From JAAYAY01 sp964429355 (lineage in GTDB: Bacteria; Planctomycetota; Planctomycetia; Pirellulales; Thermoguttaceae), in assembly GCA_964429355.1 (NCBI GenBank), contig CAYSCH010000144.1:1-20527 (forward strand): 20,527 nt of DNA, read 5' to 3'. The position numbers and the translations under genes are program-made. Under the pieces are notes generated by a model, which ran no database searches, had not been told where the DNA came from, and was given only the letters and a program-made list of their open reading frames with translations. Of the stretch, positions 15,824 through 20,527 are shown one piece after another; the first letter of the stretch is position 1, and each line of letters begins with the position of its first letter.

Positions 15824-15899
15824 AGTCTCGGTTGGATGAAGGAGGCTGGTCTCGGAAATGGGTCACAATTCAGAAAAATCGTCGTCATGAAGATGGCCG

Positions 15900-15943
15900 C
15901 GTGGGCTTGCCCCGCGCTCGGGTTCCGTCCGGTTTTGCCCACG
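15900..15943. repeat. Inverted repeat CGTGGGC / GCCCACG
   Basis: Perfect 7-bp arms around a 30-nt loop in the 206-nt gap between the Uma2 gene and the sialidase-like gene. The long loop makes a terminator unlikely; it may be a regulatory site or chance in GC-rich DNA. Confidence 0.3.
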
Positions 15944-16029
15944 GGCTCTGTCAGCCCCATCGAGTTCCTAATCGCCTTGCCGCAATTTCCTCTGGGAATC
16001 ACGCAAGGCCATTTAGTTGTCCAGTGGCT

Positions 16030-16578
16030 TCAATCCCAGAGCGTCGACGGGCGGAGAACCGCGTCGGGAAAAGCGAGGGGACGGAGTTCGTCCTGATCCC
16101 GATAGACGGTTATGCTGCGATAGCCATCGGGCCGGGGATCGCGGTGCACTTCGACGACTCGGTCGCGGAGGTTGACGATCCAATAGTCGGCGATTCCCGC
16201 CTGGGCGTACATGGCGGCCTTGTCGCCGCGATCGTAGGCCAGGCTGCTGTCGGCGACCTCGATGATGAGAAAGACGTCGGCTGCCTGGGGACGTCCCGCT
16301 GCATAGCGGCGCGGCGAGACCCAGGTGATGTCGGGCTCGGGGGCACAGTCGAATTCGGGTAGCCCGATCGATTGCTGTACGCGAACACGGGCCTTTCCTG
16401 ACGAAATGCTCTCAATACTCCACAGATTCAATTGGTCCAAGACATCTTCGTGCTCCGGTCCGATCGGCGTCATTTCCCGAATCTCCCCTCGAATCAGTTC
16501 CAAACGCCGTCGATCGAAGGCACCGCTTTCCACAATGCGATCGTATTCGGCGAGTGAGAAACGCGCAATCGTGCTCAT
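16030..16578 (-). CDS. Uma2 family protein (PD-(D/E)XK nuclease fold)
   Basis: A 182-residue protein, the usual Uma2 (DUF820) length. FSLAEYDRIVESGAFD (8-23) and RRLELIRGEIREM (24-36) are the N-terminal family motifs. The nuclease-fold residues are PD at 82-83 (PEPDITWVS), the E107-V-A-D-S-S strand, D117 and K120 (YDRGDKAAMYAQAGIADYWI). The start at 16578 is set by AGGA 8 nt upstream and the MSTIARFSL opening; the frame upstream of it is not family-like. These proteins are very numerous in planctomycetes and cyanobacteria, and their function is not established; a DNA-cleavage role is inferred from the fold. It appears to have its own promoter (16747-16776). Confidence 0.92.
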   Translation of the reverse strand: MSTIARFSLAEYDRIVESGAFDRRRLELIRGEIREMTPIGPEHEDVLDQLNLWSIESISSGKARVRVQQSIGLPEFDCAPEPDITWVSPRRYAAGRPQAADVFLIIEVADSSLAYDRGDKAAMYAQAGIADYWIVNLRDRVVEVHRDPRPDGYRSITVYRDQDELRPLAFPDAVLRPSTLWD

Positions 16579-16934
16579 GGTCGTGTCCTGGATAGCTTGT
16601 GGAACGAGGGCAACCAACGGGAGGCCAGCCTCCCAGGAGAGAACAGGTCGAGCCTTTCCACAATCAACAACGGAACCAATAGAACTCTCACAACCAGACT
16701 TCCACCCACTCGGGGGAATAACTCGCCGCGATCTTCCCCACCACTGATTATAGCGAAAGGCGGACCAGAACTCCAAGCAGCGTCGGAGGTTCTTTCACCC
16801 GCGATGGGCCGACCTGCTACACTCTCGGAAAACGCCATCTGCGAGAAACGCAGGCGATGGCCGGCTTCAGAGGAATAGTCGACGAGAGTAAACGGCGGAT
16901 ACAGCAGAAATGGCCGCACTTGTCGCCCGGACAC
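16575..16934 (-). CDS. Doubtful ORF fitting exactly between two genes
   Basis: A 119-codon frame begins with GTG immediately after the stop of the 16935-17513 gene (TGAGTG) and ends with a TGA overlapping the Uma2 ATG (ATGA). This fit looks like an operon. Against it, there is no ribosome site of its own, codon use is mixed with no strong third-position GC, no domain or membrane pattern is clear, and a good promoter and a hairpin for Uma2 lie inside it. Most likely this 356-nt stretch is the Uma2 leader rather than a gene. Confidence 0.18.
   Translation of the reverse strand: MSGRQVRPFLLYPPFTLVDYSSEAGHRLRFSQMAFSESVAGRPIAGERTSDAAWSSGPPFAIISGGEDRGELFPRVGGSLVVRVLLVPLLIVERLDLFSPGRLASRWLPSFHKLSRTRP
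16619..16634. repeat. Hairpin GGGAGGC-CA-GCCTCCC in the Uma2 leader
   Basis: Perfect 7-bp arms with a 2-nt centre, 41 nt upstream of the Uma2 start, between its candidate promoter and its ribosome site. It is strong enough to form in mRNA and could affect translation. Such GGGAGGC elements may be dispersed repeats, which cannot be checked from one copy. Confidence 0.5.
16747..16776 (-). promoter_or_regulatory. Candidate sigma-70 promoter for the Uma2 gene
   Basis: On the minus strand TTGGAG (16776-16771) and a perfect TATAAT (16752-16747) are 18 nt apart. Transcription would start near 16740, leaving a leader of about 160 nt with the hairpin at 16619-16634. Confidence 0.42.
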
Positions 16935-17513
16935 TCAGGCCCAATCGGGACAGTTCTGTGACACGAACTTATCCATGGCTGCCAGGTCTTTCTGGCTCTT
17001 GTTCCACTCCTGCCACTCTCGCCGAAGCCTCCGGAAGTACTCCCAGGGAGCGTCGACGGCCCAGTCCTTGTACTCGGTCTTTGATTCCTTCTTGAAAACG
17101 TAAAGCCCCTTGAGGATGCCCATACAGTAGAGCTTGACTTCTCGCCGCATGGAAAGCGGCTTGTACCTTTCCATTTCTTCCCGAAACGGCTGGAGTGCTT
17201 CTTCGAACATTTCCCACGCCGCCTCACCGGAATCGACATATCCGTCCCTTTTGGTTCCGGATCGATCCCAAACGTCCTCGATGTGCAAGGATTCGAGTTC
17301 CGACTGCACGTCCGCGGCGATGCCTTCGACGTCCAGATCGACGTTGCAGAGGCACTCCATCGCTACGTCCGCGATGCGTTCGGCCATCTTTTCATCCTGC
17401 TCCGCCAGGTGCCGGAGAATCGTCAACGCGTCTGCCGCCGTTATCGTATCCAGGATCTTTGGCTGCATATGCTGCGATCGCCTCACGCCCGAGTTGCGGC
17501 TTTTCTTGGCCAT
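16935..17513 (-). CDS. Conserved hypothetical protein
   Basis: A 192-residue soluble protein. The start at 17513 has AAGGAGAG about 5 nt upstream. After a basic N-terminus (AKKSRNSGVRRSQ), residues 20-65 are helical (ITAADALTILRHLAEQDEKM, ADVAMECLCNVDL). The motif IEDVWDRSGTKRDGYVDSGEAAWEM (78-102) and the block KLYCMGILKGLYVFKKESKT (127-146) look strongly conserved in style. I recall similar proteins in archaea, cyanobacteria and planctomycetes, sometimes near SWIM zinc-finger genes, but this is from memory and no SWIM gene is present. No signal peptide or membrane span. It is divergent from the gene at 17796, with 282 nt between them. Function unknown. Confidence 0.82.
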   Translation of the reverse strand: MAKKSRNSGVRRSQHMQPKILDTITAADALTILRHLAEQDEKMAERIADVAMECLCNVDLDVEGIAADVQSELESLHIEDVWDRSGTKRDGYVDSGEAAWEMFEEALQPFREEMERYKPLSMRREVKLYCMGILKGLYVFKKESKTEYKDWAVDAPWEYFRRLRREWQEWNKSQKDLAAMDKFVSQNCPDWA

Positions 17514-17543
17514 GTCACTCTCCTTCGTTACCCTTTTTTACGC

Positions 17544-17572
17544 AGAATAGCCGATTCGCGGAATGCAGGCAA
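17544..17572 (-). promoter_or_regulatory. Candidate promoter for the 192-residue hypothetical gene
   Basis: Minus-strand TTGCCT (17572-17567) and TATTCT (17549-17544) with a 17-nt spacer match 8 of 12 consensus bases. A start near 17537 would give a short leader of about 24 nt that ends in the AAGGAG ribosome site. The rest of the 282-nt divergent region holds no clear promoter for the plus-strand gene. Confidence 0.42.
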
Positions 17573-17795
17573 GGCAATCCAAAGGTGGCTCGGCTGCTGC
17601 GGAGGCAAGACCGACGGTTTGCCGAGGAGATGCTCCCGGAGAGAAATGGGATCTGGGACTTCACTGGGGGGTGATTTGCAGCGTCCGGGGAGTCCGAGGG
17701 ATTCCCAGAAAAGACCGGAAAGCACAGAATATCCCTTGTCGGAAGCGTCTGCGGTTCAGGTCAAGGTCGAGCAAGGCGAACAATCGAGGCATTGT

Positions 17796-18929
17796 ATGAG
17801 CGAATACCAGTATGTGGCGTTTCGGGCGATCGATGGTCCAGTGAGCAAGCAGAACCTGGCGTACATGGAGCGGCAGTCGACTCGCGCGGAGATTACGGAA
17901 TGGTCGTTCGAGAACGAATACAACTTTGGAGATTTTCGCGGCAACGCGGACGAGATGCTCCGCCGCGGGTACGATATCCATTTGCACTATGCCAATTTTG
18001 GCCTCCGGACGCTGTTGATTCGGTTGCCGGGCGGTTTTCCGGACAGCAAGGCGGCCCAACCGTACCTCGACGACCAGTCCGTTCGATTCATGAAAGACAA
18101 GAAGGGTCGCAGCGGCATCCTCTCGATCAGCCCGTTCTACGAGTCGGACGCTATCGAAGACCTTTGGGATCTGGGGAACCTGCTCGACCGCCTTGTTCCG
18201 CTGCGCGCAGAGATTCTGGAAGGGGACTTGCGTCCGCTCTACCTTGCCCATCTGGCGGCGGCGTGCGACGGCAATCATGATCCGGAAGAAACGATCGAGG
18301 CACCGGTGCCCGCCGGGCTGGGCAAGTTGACCGATGCTCAACTCGCAATGGCGGAACTCTATGGACTCAGCAATGCGTTGATCGACGCGGCGGCTCAGGA
18401 TGGCCCTGAGAAGGCGCCAACGATGGATCGGCAGTCCCAACTCAAGAGCTGGATTGGCGTTCAATCTCAAACGGTAAAGGACCAATGGCTTGCCGGGCTG
18501 CTGGAAGGGGCGAGTTCGACCGTTCGATCCGAGATTCTGATGAAGTTCCGGGACGAGTCGGGCACCTCGACGTGGCCCGTCGTGAAGTTGAACCGGACGG
18601 TCGCTCAACTACGGAAGTCTGCCGAAGCGATCCATCAGAAGAAGAAGGACAAGGCTGCGGCTAAGGCCGCTCGGCAGCAAGCTGCCAAACTCAAGAAGAT
18701 GGCAGCCGATCCAACACCGTTCCTCAAGGAAGTGGAGCGGCTCGCGGCCGAGCGGAATACGGACTCCTACAAGAAGGCCAGCAAACTGCTGGCCGAGTTG
18801 CGCACGGCTCTTGCCGGAACCAGGCAAGTCGGCTTGGCGGAAAAGCAGGCGATACAGTTAAAGGCCAAGTATCCGAAGTCGCACCATCTGACGGCCGCGC
18901 TGCGGCGAGAGGGGTTTGTTCCGAAGTGA
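17796..18929 (+). CDS. Conserved hypothetical protein (MSEYQYVAF family)
   Basis: A 377-residue protein. ATG 17796 is chosen because GAGG lies 7 nt upstream and MSEYQYVAFRAIDGPVS is the typical opening; the frame is open to 17283 but overlaps the divergent gene there. Residues 1-155 form one domain with motifs STRAEITEWSFENEYNFGDF (28-47), DIHLHYANFGLRTLLIRLPG (60-79) and VPLRAEILEGDLRPLYLAHL (134-153). Residues 275-300 are a Lys/Ala-rich coiled coil, and 303-374 a helical tail. I recall actinobacterial and planctomycete proteins of this kind, some next to SWIM zinc-finger genes, all without a known function. Cytoplasmic. It converges on the VWA gene, with 11 nt between stop codons and no terminator seen. 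Confidence 0.82.
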   Translation: MSEYQYVAFRAIDGPVSKQNLAYMERQSTRAEITEWSFENEYNFGDFRGNADEMLRRGYDIHLHYANFGLRTLLIRLPGGFPDSKAAQPYLDDQSVRFMKDKKGRSGILSISPFYESDAIEDLWDLGNLLDRLVPLRAEILEGDLRPLYLAHLAAACDGNHDPEETIEAPVPAGLGKLTDAQLAMAELYGLSNALIDAAAQDGPEKAPTMDRQSQLKSWIGVQSQTVKDQWLAGLLEGASSTVRSEILMKFRDESGTSTWPVVKLNRTVAQLRKSAEAIHQKKKDKAAAKAARQQAAKLKKMAADPTPFLKEVERLAAERNTDSYKKASKLLAELRTALAGTRQVGLAEKQAIQLKAKYPKSHHLTAALRREGFVPK

Positions 18930-18940
18930 AGGAAGACGAT

Positions 18941-20488
18941 TCATGCCTCCTGGCGAGAGCGGATCGAATCGTAGAGGCAGACGCCGAGGAGGGCGGCGCC
19001 GAGGGTCAGCCACAGGCCGGTCCCTTCGGGCAGCGAGAGGGATGCAGCCTGATGGAATTGGGGCGTTTGACGGGAGACCTGCTCCTGGCCGGGCAGAATT
19101 GGGCCGGGGCCGTAGGGAAGGGCCATATCGCCCCGCTCGATGGCAAGGACCTCGTCGGCCTGTAGGCGGCGGCCGCAGAGTTCCGAAGTGATCATGCGGA
19201 CCATCAACTGGTCGAGGTGCTCGACGAGATACTGCGACGTGTGGGGCTTGGCGTGGGGATTGCCGATGCCCGAATGGTCGGTGAGGAACAGGTACTGGCC
19301 CATGGTGAGCAGGGCGGCCGAGCGCATGACAAACTCGGCCTTCAAGTCGACGCCGCTGGAGGCCACCGGATAGAGACGCACACCGCCGGCCCGCAGGCCG
19401 TTTGCGGCCTCGAAAGCGGCAAGCATGTCGCTGTCGTGCGGCGGGGCGTCGCCGACGAGAAAGGCGACGCGGGCCACGTTGCCGGGCCGCCAGTCTAGGC
19501 TTGCCGCCTGCTCCAGTGCGACGTGGACGGCCTCGGGCATGTCGCCCCCGCCAGCGGCTCCCTGTCGCGATAGTTTGCCGCGGAGATCGTCGAGAGAATC
19601 CGTGAAATCGAAGCGACGCGAAACGTACTGGTCCCGTTGATCGCGATAGACAATCAGGGCAAATCGCTGATCCACGTTGGGAAACGTTTCCCGCAACCGG
19701 GCGACGATGTCGTCGATCTCCGTCTTGAGGTATTCGAGTTCATCGCCCATGCTGCCGGTCGTGTCGATGATCAACGCCAGGTCGAGCTGCGTGGGCCGCT
19801 GCGTCTCAAAGTCATCGACAACGACCCGGCAAACGTCGTTCTCAAGCGACAGTTCCCTGCGGAACGGTCGACTCCCGTCTGGCGGGCGAACCGTGACACC
19901 ACAGCGTTGCGTCTGCACGTCCAGATCGGAGGCGGTCAGCATGGCCCGGCCATCGCTGCCGGTGGTCAACCGCAACGGGCCGCCTTGTGCTCCGGACGAG
20001 TCGATCGTCAGCTCGGCACCGCCCACCGGAATCCCACCCGATGTTGTTACCTGAAGCATGACCCTCGGCCGAGCGTCTTTCACCGGCCTGGCAAACATGC
20101 CGGACTCGATCGTCCGGCCGAAGAATTGGCAGAACTCGTCGGACCGTTCCACGTCGTCGATACTGCCGGCCGTGAGCGTGCCCGATCCGCGGAGCTGGCG
20201 ACGTTCCACCGACCTCTCCCGGGGAGGTTCCCGATCGCCAGACGCGAGCGGCGTAGAAGTTGGGGTTTCGGCGCGGCTGAACTCCGCAGCCGGACCGCCC
20301 GATTCGGCCACCTCGGCCACAGACGCACTCAGTGCATCATCGAGGGCCGGCTCGGTGTGTCCCCAATCTGGGCAGGAAACCGAATCCGGCGTGCGGGCTG
20401 CCGTCGGTTCGGGAGCGGCCGTTCCACAGCCCGTTGTCAGCAGACACAGGCCGATCAAGGCAAGAAGAAGACTTGTGAATCGGCGCAT
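18941..20488 (-). CDS. VWA-domain lipoprotein with C-terminal membrane segment
   Basis: A 515-residue protein. The lipoprotein signal ends LLTTGC with Cys21. A low-complexity linker (22-110) rich in Pro, Ser, Ala and Glu follows. Residues 141-215 look like an Ig-like carboxypeptidase-regulatory domain (VMLQVTTSGGIPVGGAELTI, LTTGSDGRAMLTA). A von Willebrand factor A domain runs about 235-430: MIDAS D242-x-T244-x-S246 in IIDTTGSM, GGGDMPEAV at 313-321 and LVGDAPPHD at 344-352. A hydrophobic segment (491-506) with a basic tail (RSRQEA) ends the chain, just after LPEGTG. Metal-dependent protein or matrix binding at the cell envelope is the likely role. The start has AGGAG about 9 nt upstream; the promoter lies beyond 20488. 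Confidence 0.9.
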   Translation of the reverse strand: MRRFTSLLLALIGLCLLTTGCGTAAPEPTAARTPDSVSCPDWGHTEPALDDALSASVAEVAESGGPAAEFSRAETPTSTPLASGDREPPRERSVERRQLRGSGTLTAGSIDDVERSDEFCQFFGRTIESGMFARPVKDARPRVMLQVTTSGGIPVGGAELTIDSSGAQGGPLRLTTGSDGRAMLTASDLDVQTQRCGVTVRPPDGSRPFRRELSLENDVCRVVVDDFETQRPTQLDLALIIDTTGSMGDELEYLKTEIDDIVARLRETFPNVDQRFALIVYRDQRDQYVSRRFDFTDSLDDLRGKLSRQGAAGGGDMPEAVHVALEQAASLDWRPGNVARVAFLVGDAPPHDSDMLAAFEAANGLRAGGVRLYPVASSGVDLKAEFVMRSAALLTMGQYLFLTDHSGIGNPHAKPHTSQYLVEHLDQLMVRMITSELCGRRLQADEVLAIERGDMALPYGPGPILPGQEQVSRQTPQFHQAASLSLPEGTGLWLTLGAALLGVCLYDSIRSRQEA

Positions 20489-20527
20489 ACCGGTAGCTCC
20501 TGGTGGAAAATGGGTAAGCTACTGAGA

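Noticed and set aside
17531..17540. Run of six T as an intrinsic terminator on the plus strand
   Set aside because: No GC-rich hairpin precedes it; it lies in the leader of the minus-strand gene.
17283..17795. N-terminal extension of the 377-residue hypothetical protein
   Set aside because: It runs antisense to the divergent gene, and ATG 17796 has a GAGG site and the family-typical first residues.

Overview
The window is high-GC bacterial DNA with one 10-base assembly gap (388-397). It most likely comes from a planctomycete. Evidence for this: an ECF sigma factor of the planctomycete type next to a membrane Ser/Thr kinase with a TPR tail; a secreted protein with the planctomycete LEPR-XLL-like motif (EPMEDRLLLS); two Tat-exported Gfo/Idh/MocA oxidoreductases; a sugar isomerase/epimerase-like TIM barrel; a UroD-like protein; a BNR-repeat sialidase-like protein; a Uma2-family protein; and a VWA lipoprotein. 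No rRNA, tRNA, CRISPR array or transposase was recognised. Assignments rest on reading motifs, not on database searches.

Layout. (1) 1-4578, minus strand: ECF sigma factor, then Ser/Thr kinase with TPRs (8-nt gap), then an exported LEPR-type protein whose ATG overlaps the kinase stop (ATGA). This looks like a signalling operon ending in its own surface protein; the last gene runs off the window and crosses the gap. (2) 4899-10926: a probable carbohydrate locus. On the minus strand are a Tat-exported oxidoreductase, an LRR lipoprotein, a second Tat-exported oxidoreductase (ATGA overlap with the LRR gene) and a TIM-barrel isomerase/epimerase. A divergent AraC-type regulator lies on the plus strand. 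The 138-nt divergent region carries a perfect 14-bp palindrome and an inverted repeat that includes the AraC start codon. (3) 11000-12637: a small membrane protein whose 3' end lies in an attC-like stem-loop, and a secreted coiled-coil protein. (4) 13023-16578: UroD-like protein, sialidase-like protein and Uma2 protein, all minus strand with gaps of 143-206 nt. (5) 16935-18929: two divergent conserved hypothetical genes. (6) 18941-20488: a VWA lipoprotein that also has a C-terminal membrane segment.

How the genes may work together (inference). In block 1 the kinase probably senses or binds partners through extracytoplasmic TPRs and acts with the sigma factor; no anti-sigma gene is visible. 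In block 2 the AraC protein probably controls periplasmic oxidation or reduction of sugars followed by isomerisation. The sialidase-like and UroD-like genes may extend a glycan-use theme, but no sequence feature ties them to block 2.
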